Source: Paraburkholderia caffeinitolerans
GTDB taxonomy: Bacteria > Pseudomonadota > Gammaproteobacteria > Burkholderiales > Burkholderiaceae
Direction of reading: 5' to 3'
DNA: 64,000 bases
Assembly: GCF_902859945.1 (NCBI RefSeq)
Contig: NZ_CADIKL010000004.1
Span: 1 to 64,000, forward strand
Shown here: one piece after another, positions 35,726 through 44,613 of the stretch
Numbering within the stretch: position 1 is the first letter of the stretch
Layout: every line of letters starts with the position of its first letter
The notes under the pieces: model-generated
The model's input: only the letters and a program-made list of their open reading frames with translations
Database searches by the model: none
What the model was told of the DNA's origin: nothing
Program-made: the position numbers and the translations under genes

Positions 35726-36661
35726 TCAGCCCGACGCCTGATCGCCGGTCAAAAACATCACATCGCGCGGCAGCGGCACGAGGTGCTGGCCGCCGTCGAC
35801 TACCAGCGTCGAGCCGGTCACGCCCGAGGCCTGAGCGAGATACAGCGCGGCCTCCACGAGATCGCCGGGGCGCGACGCGCGCCCGAGCGGCGTAACCTTA
35901 TGCGCGGCGGCGAAGCTCTCCGGCGTCTGGTCGCCCGATTGCAGCGTGAGGCCAGGAGCCAGACCCACCACGCGCATCTTCGGCGCGAGCGCCTGGGCCA
36001 GTGCAACGGTGGCGTTCTGCAAAGCGGCCTTGGTCAGCGTGTACGACAGGTAGTCGGGATTCATGTTGTACAGCTTCTGGTCCAGCACGTTGATCACGCA
36101 GGTGCGCAACGACTCGTTCTGCAACGCGGCTTCGGGCGTCGCCGCCCACAGCATGCGCGCCAGCACCAGCGGCGCCCCCACGTTGATCGCCATGAGATGC
36201 TGCAGCCTCGCGTAGCCGACGTCGCGCGCCGTGTCTTCCTCGAAGCGCGATGCATTGTTCAGCACGCACGCGGGCAGGCCGAGCGCAGCGGCGCAATCGG
36301 GCACGAGCCGCGCCACCTGGGCCTCGTCCGCCAGATCGGCGTGCAGCGCGACCGCTCGGCGGCCCATGGCGCGGATTTGCTCGACGACTTCATCGGCTTC
36401 GGCCCGCGAACCGCCGTAATGCACCGCCACGTCCCAGCCGCGTTCGGCAAAGCCCAGCGAAAATGCGCGGCCGATGCGGCGCGCGCCGCCCGTCACGAGG
36501 ATCACGCGCGCGGCAGCCCTTGCGCCAGAATGCGGAGACGATCCGGACGGTTGGCTCAGGCTCGATGCGGGGTCGGATGGCAGCGCGCCCTTTGGTTGGC
36601 CCTCAGATGGCTGGCCCCCCGAAACCCCGCCAGACCGGCGGATGCCCGATGTTTCACTCAT
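35726..36661 (-). CDS. Short-chain dehydrogenase, probable FolM/pteridine-reductase type
   Basis: SDR oxidoreductase of 311 residues. Core from about residue 52: VILVTGGARRIGRAFSLGFAERG (NADPH motif with basic RR typical of pteridine reductases), LNNASRF in the place of NNAG, and active site YTLTKAALQNAT. The usual catalytic Ser is replaced: the strand reads VINVLDQKLYNMNP, with Asp as in PTR1/FolM. With folB next door this suggests dihydromonapterin or dihydrofolate reduction. The first 50 residues are Ser/Gly/Pro-rich and may not be translated; an alternative non-ATG start nearer the core is possible. Confidence 0.78.
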   Translation of the reverse strand: MSETSGIRRSGGVSGGQPSEGQPKGALPSDPASSLSQPSGSSPHSGARAAARVILVTGGARRIGRAFSLGFAERGWDVAVHYGGSRAEADEVVEQIRAMGRRAVALHADLADEAQVARLVPDCAAALGLPACVLNNASRFEEDTARDVGYARLQHLMAINVGAPLVLARMLWAATPEAALQNESLRTCVINVLDQKLYNMNPDYLSYTLTKAALQNATVALAQALAPKMRVVGLAPGLTLQSGDQTPESFAAAHKVTPLGRASRPGDLVEAALYLAQASGVTGSTLVVDGGQHLVPLPRDVMFLTGDQASG

Positions 36662-36674
36662 TTACAATGCCGGG

Positions 36675-37889
36675 ATGAATCCGAAAGCTCACGAACCCGC
36701 TAGTTTACCTGTTCCCGAGCCGATCGCGCTCGCGCAGTCCGAGGCGCTCGCCGCAACCGTGCGCGCGGAAGTCGCCGCTGCGGGCGGCTGGCTGCAGTTC
36801 GACCGCTATATGGAGCGCGCGCTTTACGCGCCGGGGCTCGGCTATTACAGCGGCGGCTCGCGCAAGTTCGGCCTGCTCGCCGACGACGGCAGCGACTTCG
36901 TGACCGCGCCCGAAATGTCGCCGCTGTTCGCGGCCACGCTCGCGCGCGCCGTGGGCGAAGCGCTCGCGGCCAGCGGCACGCACGCGCTGATGGAGTTCGG
37001 CGCGGGCACGGGGCGGCTCGCGGCGGGCGTGATGCTCGCGCTCGAAGCGCTCGGCGTGGTGTTCGATTCGTATGCCATCGTCGACCTGTCGGGCGAGTTG
37101 CGCGAGCGCCAGCGCGAAACCATCGCCAAGCTTGCGCCGCATCTGGCCGCGCGCGTGCAATGGCTCGACGCGCTGCCCGAGCGCTTCGAAGGCGTGGTGA
37201 TCGGCAACGAAGTGCTCGACGCGATGCCGGTGCGCCTCTTCGCGCGCAAGGACGCCGTGTGGCACGAGCGCGGCGTGAGCGTGAATGGCGACGGCACGCT
37301 CCAGTTCTCGGACCGCCCGGCCATGAGCGGGATCGACGCGGGCTGGGCGCAGAGCGTTCCCGGCAGCGTGCTCGCGGAGATCGACGGCAGCGAAGACTAC
37401 GTGACGGAAACGCACGAGGCCGCGCTGGCCTTCACGCGCACGATCTGCGCGATGCTCGCGCGCGGCGCGGCGTTTTTCATCGACTACGGTTTTCCGCACG
37501 GCGAGTACTACCACGCGCAGCGCGTGCAAGGCACGCTGATGTGCCACTACCGCCACCGCGCGCACGGCGACCCGTTCCTCTACCCCGGCTTGCAGGACAT
37601 CACCGCGCACGTTGAATTCAGCGGCATCGCGCAAGCCGGCGTCGAAGCGGGCGCGGACCTGCTCGGCTATACCTCGCAGGCGCGCTTCCTGATGAACGCG
37701 GGCATCACCGAAGTGCTCGGCGAGATCGATCCGCACGACGCCGCGCGTTTTCTGCCGGCCGCGAACGCGGTGCAGAAGCTCGTATCGGAAGCGGAGATGG
37801 GCGAGCTCTTCAAGGTGATCGCGTTCTCGCGCGGCATCGACGCGACCATCGCCGCGTTTGCGCGCGGCGACCGCAGCCACACACTCTGA
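36675..37889 (+). CDS. SAM-dependent methyltransferase, MidA/NDUFAF7 family
   Basis: Protein-arginine-type methyltransferase of 404 residues. Mitochondrial relatives (NDUFAF7) methylate a complex I subunit; the bacterial target is not established. Features: YMERALYAPGLGYYSGG (family hallmark near residue 42), SAM motif MEFGAGTGRLAAGVM (about 110), VIGNEVLDAMPVRLF (about 175), FIDYGFPHGEYYHAQR and TLMCHYRHRAHGDPFLYPGLQDITAHV written here in part. Start at MNPKAHEPAS leaves 13 bases to the divergent SDR start, so promoters must overlap coding sequence of a neighbour. Confidence 0.9.
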   Translation: MNPKAHEPASLPVPEPIALAQSEALAATVRAEVAAAGGWLQFDRYMERALYAPGLGYYSGGSRKFGLLADDGSDFVTAPEMSPLFAATLARAVGEALAASGTHALMEFGAGTGRLAAGVMLALEALGVVFDSYAIVDLSGELRERQRETIAKLAPHLAARVQWLDALPERFEGVVIGNEVLDAMPVRLFARKDAVWHERGVSVNGDGTLQFSDRPAMSGIDAGWAQSVPGSVLAEIDGSEDYVTETHEAALAFTRTICAMLARGAAFFIDYGFPHGEYYHAQRVQGTLMCHYRHRAHGDPFLYPGLQDITAHVEFSGIAQAGVEAGADLLGYTSQARFLMNAGITEVLGEIDPHDAARFLPAANAVQKLVSEAEMGELFKVIAFSRGIDATIAAFARGDRSHTL

Positions 37890-37895
37890 GCGCTC

Positions 37896-38090
37896 ATGAT
37901 CCGCTGGTTCATCACCACTTTCATCGCCGTGGCGATTCTCTCCAGCGCGCAACCGTGGCTCAGGAAGCTCGGCATTGGCCGGCTGCCTGGCGATGTCACG
38001 CTGCGCATCTTCGGCCGCGAGTATCCGCTGCCGTTCATGTCGACGCTCGTGCTCTCGATGGCGCTTTCGTTTATCGTGCGCGCGCTTTGA
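37896..38090 (+). CDS. DUF2905 family small membrane protein
   Basis: 64-residue membrane protein with two predicted helices (WFITTFIAVAILSSAQPWL and FMSTLVLSMALSFIVRAL) and the family segment LRKLGIGRLPGDVTLRIFGREYPLPF between them. Function unknown; widely conserved. It starts 6 bases after the methyltransferase stop and is surely co-transcribed with it. Confidence 0.9.
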   Translation: MIRWFITTFIAVAILSSAQPWLRKLGIGRLPGDVTLRIFGREYPLPFMSTLVLSMALSFIVRAL

Positions 38091-38107
38091 TCACACGCTG
38101 AACGCGA

Positions 38108-38131
38108 AAACGGCGCACTTGTGCGCCGTTT
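38108..38131. terminator. Weak hairpin between convergent genes
   Basis: AAACGGCGCA - CTTG - TGCGCCGTTT. There is a run of four T on the minus strand and three on the plus strand, so it is a modest terminator for the DUF2905 gene and possibly cca. Confidence 0.45.
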
Positions 38132-38164
38132 CGAACACCACCATGACGCGCATGACGCCTTGCG

Positions 38165-39421
38165 TCAGCCCGCCTTCAACGCCTCTTCCACCGCATCAAC
38201 GCGTGCGCGGTGCACCGCTTCCTTGATCTTCTCCGCAGCGTTCTTGTCCGCGCCCGCCTCGGTGATCGTGCGCGCGATCGCGCCCGCGTCCACGCCGCGC
38301 GCGGCCGCAAGCGCCACGCGCAGACGCTCCGCTTGCGGATACGGCGCGTTTTCCCAGTTCAGGCGCCCGCGCAAATCGGCCTCGCAGGCCTGCAGCGCCT
38401 CGGCAAAGCGCGCGGGCTTGCGCAGCGCGTCGCTGCGCTCGAGCATGCGCACGAGCGCAGCCGCGCCCATGTCCATCACGCGATGCACGTTGCCGTGCTC
38501 GCGCGCGACCAGCAGCGCGAGGTCGCGGCATTCGTTGGGCACGCGCAGCCGGTCACAGAGCGGCTTCAACAGATCGACGCTGCGCCCTTCGTGGCCGATG
38601 TGGCGCGGCAGCACGTCTTCGGGCGTGGTCGCCTTGCCGAGATCGTGCGTGAGCGCGGCGAAGCGCACCGGCAGCGCATAGCCCTGCGCGGCGGCGTGGT
38701 CGATCACCATCATCACGTGGATGCCGGTATCGACTTCGGGGTGATAGTCGGCGCGCTGCGGCACGCCGAAGAGGCTGTCCACCTCGGGCAGCACGCGCGC
38801 GAGCGCGCCGCATTCGCGCAACACCGCGAACATGCGCGAGGGCTTGCTTTCCATGAGCCCGCGCGAGACTTCCTGCCAGACGCGCTCGGGCACGAGCGCG
38901 TCGACTTCGCCCGAGGCCACCATCGACTGCATCAGCGCCATGGTCTCGGGCGCGACGGTGAAGTCGGCGAAGCGCGCCGCAAAGCGCGCGATGCGCAGGA
39001 TGCGCACCGGGTCTTCGAGAAACGCATCGCTCACGTGACGGAACACACGCGCGCGCAAATCGTTCGCACCGCCAAATGGATCGACCACGCGCCCGGTCAG
39101 CACGCCCCCGGGCTGGATCTCGCGCGCCATCGCGTTGATGGTGAGGTCGCGCCGCGCGAGATCTTCCTCGAGCGTGACATCGGGCGCGTAGAAAAACTGG
39201 AAGCCGTGATAACCCGCTGCGGTCTTGCGCTCGGTGCGCGCGAGCGCGTATTCCTCCTGCGTCTGCGGATGCAGGAACACCGGAAAGTCCTTGCCCACCG
39301 GGCGATAGCCCTGCGCGGCCATCTGTTCGGGCGTCGCGCCCACGACCACGTAATCGCGGTCGCGCACGGGCAGGCCCAGCATGTCGTCACGGATCGCGCC
39401 GCCTACCACGTAAATCTTCAT
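38165..39421 (-). CDS. cca: Multifunctional CCA tRNA nucleotidyltransferase with HD domain
   Basis: Adds or repairs the 3' CCA of tRNA. 418 residues. N-terminal nucleotidyltransferase: MKIYVVGGAIRDDMLGLPVRDRDYVVVG with GG-x(n)-R-D-D and the D-x-D pair, then RRDLTINAMARE and EDPVRILRIARFAARF. A C-terminal HD domain (ALTHDLGKATTPED, about residue 250) predicts 2',3'-cyclic phosphodiesterase/phosphatase activity as in the E. coli enzyme. Its ATG overlaps the gst stop by 4 bases; last gene of the slt-epimerase-gst-cca run. Confidence 0.96.
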   Translation of the reverse strand: MKIYVVGGAIRDDMLGLPVRDRDYVVVGATPEQMAAQGYRPVGKDFPVFLHPQTQEEYALARTERKTAAGYHGFQFFYAPDVTLEEDLARRDLTINAMAREIQPGGVLTGRVVDPFGGANDLRARVFRHVSDAFLEDPVRILRIARFAARFADFTVAPETMALMQSMVASGEVDALVPERVWQEVSRGLMESKPSRMFAVLRECGALARVLPEVDSLFGVPQRADYHPEVDTGIHVMMVIDHAAAQGYALPVRFAALTHDLGKATTPEDVLPRHIGHEGRSVDLLKPLCDRLRVPNECRDLALLVAREHGNVHRVMDMGAAALVRMLERSDALRKPARFAEALQACEADLRGRLNWENAPYPQAERLRVALAAARGVDAGAIARTITEAGADKNAAEKIKEAVHRARVDAVEEALKAG

Positions 39422-40065
39422 GCGTCGGGTTCGTCGTGCTCGATACGGTGGGTTTCCTTGCGCGCGGCTTCGATCCATGCCGCGACGGCGGGCTCGGCGC
39501 TCACGCGCGCCGCATAGGCGGCCGCTTTGGACGAAAGCTCGGGGGCGTAGCTGTTGAAGCGCATCACGACGGGCGCGTACATCGCATCGGCAATGCTGAA
39601 CTCACCGAACAGGAATGGGCCGCCGCTGGCGTCGAGACAGGCGTTCCACAACGAGTCGATGCGCGCGATGTCCGCGAGCGTGCCGGGTGTGGCGCCCGTG
39701 CCAGGCTTCGACGTGCGGATCGCCATCGGCATGGTCGTGCGCAAGTCCGCGAAGCTCGAATGCATCTCGGCGCTCACGCTGCGCGCGCGCGCACGTGCGT
39801 TGGCATCGCGCGGCCACAGCGCGTGTTGGGGAAAGCGCTCGGCGAGCGTTTCGGCGATGGCGAGCGTGTCCCACACGGCAAGGCCGTCGTCAGTGAGGAG
39901 GCAGGGCACCTTGCCCGACGCCGAAACCGCAAGAATCGACGCTTTCGTTTCGGGCTCGCCGAGTTCGATCAGCACCTCTTCGAATGGAATGCCGAAATGC
40001 GTCATCAGCACCCAGGGGCGCATCGACCACGACGAGTAGTTCTTGTCTCCAATGACGAGTTTCAT
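39418..40065 (-). CDS. Glutathione S-transferase family protein
   Basis: GST of 215 residues. N-terminal thioredoxin fold: MKLVIGDKNYSSWSMRPWVLMTHFGIPFEEVLIEL, with Ser residues at the usual catalytic position, and the glutathione-binding cis-Pro/Ser segment KVPCLLTDDGLAVWDTLAIAETL. All-helical C-terminal half (about 85-210). Substrate unknown. Start at MKLVIGDKNYS; 4-base overlap with cca indicates coupled translation. Confidence 0.9.
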   Translation of the reverse strand: MKLVIGDKNYSSWSMRPWVLMTHFGIPFEEVLIELGEPETKASILAVSASGKVPCLLTDDGLAVWDTLAIAETLAERFPQHALWPRDANARARARSVSAEMHSSFADLRTTMPMAIRTSKPGTGATPGTLADIARIDSLWNACLDASGGPFLFGEFSIADAMYAPVVMRFNSYAPELSSKAAAYAARVSAEPAVAAWIEAARKETHRIEHDEPDA

Positions 40066-40187
40066 GATCACCGTTGAATAGGAAGTCAAGGTTGGGTGCG
40101 CCACGTGCCCGGGCTCATGCCCGAATGCGTGGCGCGCGGCGGATGTGCTGCTGCTGCGTTGCTGCTTCGTTGGTGCGGCTCTGGACG

Positions 40188-41144
40188 CTATCGGTGTGCG
40201 TTCGTGCGAAAGATGTTCAGGCGCGCGCGCAGCGAAGCGTCGGAGAGATAGAGCGGCGCGATCGTCTCGATGCTCACGGGCTCCACGCCCAACTCCGGTG
40301 CCAGCGGCCCGGTGAGCACGCTGTCGACTTTCATCGAATCGAGATTATCGCGCGTGAGGACCGGCACGCCGGGCGCCATCTCGAACGAAAGCGCCTGCAG
40401 CCGCGCGAACGCATCGGGCAAGCGCACGATGCGCGCGTGACGGCCCACTACTTCGCCGCAGTACTGCACCAGCTGTTCGAGCGTGTAGACCGTCGGCCCG
40501 CCGAGTTCATAAGTTTGCCCGCTCGCGGCGTCGAGATCGAGTACGTTGACGATCGCCTTCGACACGTCGCCCACATAGACGGGCTGGAACTTCGCGTCGG
40601 GCATGCCGAGCGGGATCGCCGGAAAAAGCTTTTGCAGCACGGCAAAGCGGTTGAGGAAGGTGTCGTCGGGGCCGAACACCACGGACGGGCGCAGGATCGT
40701 CGTGGCCAGCGCCGTGGCCGCGTGCACGGCCTTTTCGCCGTCGCCTTTCGAGCGCAGATACATGCTCGGCCCGCGCGGGTCGGCGCCAATCGCGCTCACG
40801 TGGATGAAGCGGTGCACGCCCTTGCTCTCGCAGGCGGCGACGATCTTCGTGGGCAACTCGACATGCAGTTTCGCGAAGCCCGGGCCATAAGGTGTGCCAT
40901 GCCCGCCGTTGAGCGTGCCGACGAAATTGATGACCGCATCGGCATTTTCGACGAAGCCCGCAAGTGCGACCGGATCGGTCACGTCGGCTTCGACCACGTC
41001 GATAGGAAGCAAGGTGAGATGGCGGGCATTGGCGCGCCGCCGGGTGGCCACGCGCACATCCTTGCCCGCCTCGACGAGCGCGTTGACGAGATGGCTACCG
41101 ATGAATCCCGAACCGCCGATGACCGCGATGGCTTGATGTCTCAT
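40188..41144 (-). CDS. Complex I NDUFA9-like NAD(P)-binding epimerase family protein
   Basis: Atypical SDR of 318 residues with N-terminal dinucleotide motif AVIGGSGFIGSHLVNALVEAGKDVRVATR and VINFVGTLNG, similar to the NDUFA9/NmrA-like branch. IHVSAIGADPRGPSMYLRSKGDGEKAV contains the Y-x-x-x-K-like active-site remnant (YLRSK). The 318-residue start at MRHQAIAVIGGSG is chosen; longer frames upstream are not supported. Bacterial role unknown, perhaps quinone- or NAD(P)H-linked. It lies between slt and gst in one direction. Confidence 0.82.
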   Translation of the reverse strand: MRHQAIAVIGGSGFIGSHLVNALVEAGKDVRVATRRRANARHLTLLPIDVVEADVTDPVALAGFVENADAVINFVGTLNGGHGTPYGPGFAKLHVELPTKIVAACESKGVHRFIHVSAIGADPRGPSMYLRSKGDGEKAVHAATALATTILRPSVVFGPDDTFLNRFAVLQKLFPAIPLGMPDAKFQPVYVGDVSKAIVNVLDLDAASGQTYELGGPTVYTLEQLVQYCGEVVGRHARIVRLPDAFARLQALSFEMAPGVPVLTRDNLDSMKVDSVLTGPLAPELGVEPVSIETIAPLYLSDASLRARLNIFRTNAHR

Positions 41145-41248
41145 CCTCGACCTCCTCGCGCATCGTCGTGCGCGCACCGGCGCCAGGCGCCGGGGTTCGT
41201 GCGGCGGCGCGGCTCGTGATCGGGAGAACGCGCCGTGCCGCGCGACGT

Positions 41249-43228
41249 TCACTGCAGCGGCGAGATAAAGCCTAGACGCGTCTTCAGCGATTGAGGACGG
41301 CCCTCGAACAGCGCCGCGTAGTAGACCGTGTTCGACAACACGTTTTTCACGTAATCGCGGGTCTCCTGGAACGGAATGGTTTCCGCGAAGATTGCGCCCT
41401 CGACGCCGCGCGGCATGTTCGCGCGCCACTGGCGCGGGCGCCCCGGTCCGGCGTTGTAACCCGCGGTGGCGAGCACGGCGGAACCGTCGAACTGATTGTA
41501 GATCATCGACAAATAGTTCGTTCCGAGCAGGATATTGGTGTTCAGGTCGTTGAGCTGGTCGCGCGAGAGCGGGCCGAGGCCGATCTTCTTGGCCACCATC
41601 TGCGCCGTGGCCGGCATGATCTGCATGAGGCCGCTCGCGCCCACGCCCGACTTCGCGTTGAGAATGAAGCGCGACTCCTGGCGAATCAGGCCGTAGGCCC
41701 ATTCGACGTCGAGGCCGTTGGTTTGCGCATCGCGCTCCACCACGTCGCGGAACGGCGCGAGATAGCGCAGCGAGAAGTCGTGCTCGGTCTGCGTGCGATC
41801 GGCCGTGTTGACGGTGCGGTCGAGCAACTGGATGCGCTTCGCGTATTCGGCGACCGCCAGCAACTGGCGATCGCTCATGCCGCGCAGCGGCCAGTTCCAT
41901 TCGCGGTTGCCTTCGAGCCGCAGATTCAGCGCGTAGAAGCGCTGCGCGAGCGCGAAGCCCGGCGTCTGCGCGGCCTGGGCGATCTCGGCGTCGCTCACCG
42001 AGGTCTTCGGCGGAATGGTGATCTTCTGACCCAGCTCCTCGGTCGCAAGCTGGCCGTAGAAGTTATAGCCCGCCGAGATCGACGCGAATTCCTGGTTCGC
42101 CTGGCTCGTTTCACCGGCTTGCTTGAGCGCGCGCGCGTGCCAGTAGACCCACGAGGGTTGCGAGCGCAGCGCAGCGGGCATTTGCTCGATCGACCAGCGC
42201 ACCATGGTCCAGTCGCCGCCAAGCAGCGCGGCGCGCGTGCGCCATTCGTAGGCGGGGTTCGAGAGCGGCGCGTTGGCCGAGAGGCGATACCAGTCGAGCG
42301 CGGCCGGCATGCGCTTGAGCGCGCCCTGATAGCCAATCGTGCCCCAGCCGATCGCGCGCTCCGGCGAGGTGAGCGAAGGCGCGACCTGCGCGAAAGTGGC
42401 CGCGGCCATGGCGGGGTCGTTGCGCGCCATCAGCGTAACCGCGAGCAGCGCGAGCTGGTGTGATTGCGGATCGGCGCTCACGCCGTTCGCGAGCGTGAGC
42501 GGCGGCGTGCTGACCGCCTGGCTGAACGCAGCGGGGTCGGGGCGCTGCGCGAGGCCGTCGAGCAGCTTCGCGCCCGTCGAGGTCTGGTTCTGTTCGTACG
42601 CGAGGCGGATCTGCTGCCAGACGTCGTCGCTGGTGAACTGGCCTTTGATTGCGAGCGCCGTGATGAGGTCGACGCAGCCGTCGCCGTAATAGCGCGGCTC
42701 GACCAGCAGCGCGCGCGCATCGCTGGCAACGTTCTCGCCGCGCGACGCGCGCGACTCCAGCGCGTAGCACTTCACCTGCGTGTCGTCGTTGAGCACGAAG
42801 CGTGCGTACTGCTGGTCGAAGTTCGCCCAGTCGTGGCGCGCGCCGAGCACGGTCAGATAGTCGTTGCGCAAGCGGTCGGCGATGGCCTCGCCGTCGTGGC
42901 GCTGCAGGAACGACAGCACCGGCGCGTCGGGCGCGTCTACGCGCGCATGGCCCTGCGAATCGAACAGTTGTGGCTTCAACTGGAAGTATTCGAGGTACGA
43001 CGGCGCGGGATAATCCGGAATCGTCGCGGCAAGCTGCGCGGCGCGCGCGGCATCGTTATTGCGCGCGGCCTCGCGAAGCTGGATGAAGGTTTGATCGTCG
43101 CTTGAAAGCGCAGCGCCCGGAGCAAGGGCAACAGGCCGCACGGCAGACGCCGTGCTGCACGCGACGAGTGCCGCGGCGGCCAGTGCAAGACCGGCCGCGC
43201 GATATACTCGGACAAGGCGTTTAGACAT
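41249..43228 (-). CDS. slt: Soluble-type lytic murein transglycosylase, predicted lipoprotein
   Basis: Cleaves peptidoglycan glycan strands with 1,6-anhydro ring formation. 659 residues. The N-terminus ends in a lipobox (LVAC near residue 24), so it is probably anchored to the outer membrane, unlike soluble Slt70. A long helical doughnut domain (about 40-470) precedes the C-terminal SLT domain: GLIRQESRFILNAKSGVGASGLMQIMP (written here as its key part; catalytic Glu in QESRF near 505), NILLGTNYLSMIYNQF and ATAGYNAGPGRPRQW. Start at MSKRLVRVYRAAG, 20 bases from the divergent 5-FCL gene. Confidence 0.93.
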   Translation of the reverse strand: MSKRLVRVYRAAGLALAAAALVACSTASAVRPVALAPGAALSSDDQTFIQLREAARNNDAARAAQLAATIPDYPAPSYLEYFQLKPQLFDSQGHARVDAPDAPVLSFLQRHDGEAIADRLRNDYLTVLGARHDWANFDQQYARFVLNDDTQVKCYALESRASRGENVASDARALLVEPRYYGDGCVDLITALAIKGQFTSDDVWQQIRLAYEQNQTSTGAKLLDGLAQRPDPAAFSQAVSTPPLTLANGVSADPQSHQLALLAVTLMARNDPAMAAATFAQVAPSLTSPERAIGWGTIGYQGALKRMPAALDWYRLSANAPLSNPAYEWRTRAALLGGDWTMVRWSIEQMPAALRSQPSWVYWHARALKQAGETSQANQEFASISAGYNFYGQLATEELGQKITIPPKTSVSDAEIAQAAQTPGFALAQRFYALNLRLEGNREWNWPLRGMSDRQLLAVAEYAKRIQLLDRTVNTADRTQTEHDFSLRYLAPFRDVVERDAQTNGLDVEWAYGLIRQESRFILNAKSGVGASGLMQIMPATAQMVAKKIGLGPLSRDQLNDLNTNILLGTNYLSMIYNQFDGSAVLATAGYNAGPGRPRQWRANMPRGVEGAIFAETIPFQETRDYVKNVLSNTVYYAALFEGRPQSLKTRLGFISPLQ

Positions 43229-43248
43229 CGTTATTTCTGGAGCGCGAG

Positions 43249-43875
43249 GTGAACCCAAGCATAGCATGCAACCCTGCGGCTCAATCCAAAAAGGCGTGGC
43301 GTTTACGACTTCGCACAGCCCGTCTTGAAGCCTCTTCCAGCGCTCCGGCCAACGCGGCGCTGAGCGCGCATCTCGACGCTCTCGTCGGCCGTCTCGCACC
43401 GCGTTCGATTGGCTTTTACTGGCCGTTGCCAGGCGAATTCGACGCACGGGAATGGATTGCTTCGTGGCTCGCGGCCGATGCGTCGCGCCGTGCAGCGCTA
43501 CCTGTTATCGCCGAGCGTCACGCGCCGCTGCAGTTTTGCTTCTGGTCCCCGGGCGCGCCGATGCGCGAAGGTCATCACGGCATTCCCGAACCGGAGTCCG
43601 CCGAGGCAGCGCTGCCCGATCTGCTGCTCGTGCCCTGCGTGGGGTTCGACGGCGACGGCTACCGGCTCGGCTATGGAGGCGGCTATTACGACCGCACGCT
43701 CGCCGCCTGGCCTGGCGCGGCGTTGCCGCTCACGGTGGGCATCGCGTATGAAGCGTGCCGCATCGACGATGGCGTGCCCGAACGCGGCGCGCACGACCTG
43801 CCGCTCGACGCGGTGGTCACCGAAGCCGGCGCGCATCTCGTGGGGCGTCTCGCTGCGCGCCAAGCTGGGCTCTGA
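43249..43875 (+). CDS. 5-formyltetrahydrofolate cyclo-ligase family protein
   Basis: ATP-dependent conversion of 5-formyl-THF to 5,10-methenyl-THF. 208 residues. Motifs: SIGFYWPLPGEFDAREWIA, LLVPCVGFDGDGYRLGYGGGYYDRTLA (the family signature G-Y-G-G-G-Y-Y-D-R near residue 145), GIAYEACRID, and HDLPLDAVVTE. Start is GTG with GGAGCGCGAG before it; no suitable ATG exists upstream. It diverges from slt with only 20 bases between start codons. Confidence 0.9.
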   Translation: MNPSIACNPAAQSKKAWRLRLRTARLEASSSAPANAALSAHLDALVGRLAPRSIGFYWPLPGEFDAREWIASWLAADASRRAALPVIAERHAPLQFCFWSPGAPMREGHHGIPEPESAEAALPDLLLVPCVGFDGDGYRLGYGGGYYDRTLAAWPGAALPLTVGIAYEACRIDDGVPERGAHDLPLDAVVTEAGAHLVGRLAARQAGL

Positions 43876-43923
43876 GTTGCGCGCTGAGTTGCGCGTCGTG
43901 CCGCGCCCAGGCGCGGCACATGC

Positions 43924-44436
43924 TCAAAGCGACGCCGCTGCGCGCGCCGCCGTGTCGTAGAGTCCCGACGCATTGCGCATCAAATGTGCCGCGTCGCCGA
44001 TCTGCTGATTGGTGAGACCGCTTTCCTTGAGCGTCGCGATCAGGCAACTCTCGCGCACGTCACGATAGCGCATGCAGAGATCGCGCCCTGCCGGCGTCAC
44101 CGAAAAGAACGCTTCCTTGCCGCTTTTCTCGCTCTCGACCAAGCCGCGCGCGACCAGCTTCTTGAGCGCGTAAGTGGCGACGTGCGTATCCTCGATATTG
44201 AGCACGAAGCAAATATCGGCGAGCTTCTTGCGGCGCCCGCGGTGACCCACGTGATGGAGCAGCGACACCTCCACCGGCGTCATGTCCTTCGCGCCGGCCG
44301 CCGACATGCAGCGCACCATCCAGCGATTGAACGCATTGCTTGCCATGATGAAGGCGTATTCGAGTTCGGAAAGCTCGGCGCTCGTCTCGGAGACGAGATG
44401 CTCGGACGAAACGATCTTGGTCGGCGGGCGCGACAT
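43924..44436 (-). CDS. Winged-helix (MarR-like) transcriptional regulator
   Basis: DNA-binding protein of 170 residues. The winged helix spans about residues 50-120 (MTPVEVSLLHHVGHRGRRKKLADICFVLNIEDTHVATYALKKLVARGLVESEKSGKEAFFSVT, given here in outline). It is transcribed divergently from the 5-oxoproline operon, with a perfect 16-bp palindrome in between, which makes it the likely local regulator, responding perhaps to 5-oxoproline. The C-terminal helices (CLIATLKESGLTNQQIGDAAHLM) should form the dimer. Effector and sign of control are unknown. Confidence 0.82.
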   Translation of the reverse strand: MSRPPTKIVSSEHLVSETSAELSELEYAFIMASNAFNRWMVRCMSAAGAKDMTPVEVSLLHHVGHRGRRKKLADICFVLNIEDTHVATYALKKLVARGLVESEKSGKEAFFSVTPAGRDLCMRYRDVRESCLIATLKESGLTNQQIGDAAHLMRNASGLYDTAARAAASL

Positions 44437-44519
44437 GACTCAACCCTGTGGTCGAAACGGTGTGCCGCCAGTGTAGTGAGGTCGCGCGCGCCTCGCCCCT
44501 GGCAGAAACGCTTATTGAT

Positions 44520-44535
44520 AATTTATCGATAAATT
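44520..44535. promoter_or_regulatory. 16-bp perfect palindrome, likely operator of the 5-oxoproline operon
   Basis: AATTTATCGATAAATT, flanked symmetrically by GA..TC one base further out. It lies in the 177-base divergent region and overlaps the spacer of a possible pxpB promoter (TTGATA 44515-44520, GAGAAT 44539-44544, 18 bp apart). An AT-rich twofold site suits a MarR-type dimer encoded next to it. Confidence 0.6.
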
Positions 44536-44613
44536 GTCGAGAATGTACCCTGAGAAAAAATCGGATGCCGGCCATGACACCGGAGCCTGAATTGCCTGAA
44601 ACCGCTTGAGACG

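Noticed and set aside
36474..36674. 67-residue N-terminal extension of the MidA-type methyltransferase
   Set aside because: It lies opposite the SDR gene and lacks similarity to the family N-terminus; the ATG at 36675 gives the normal protein.
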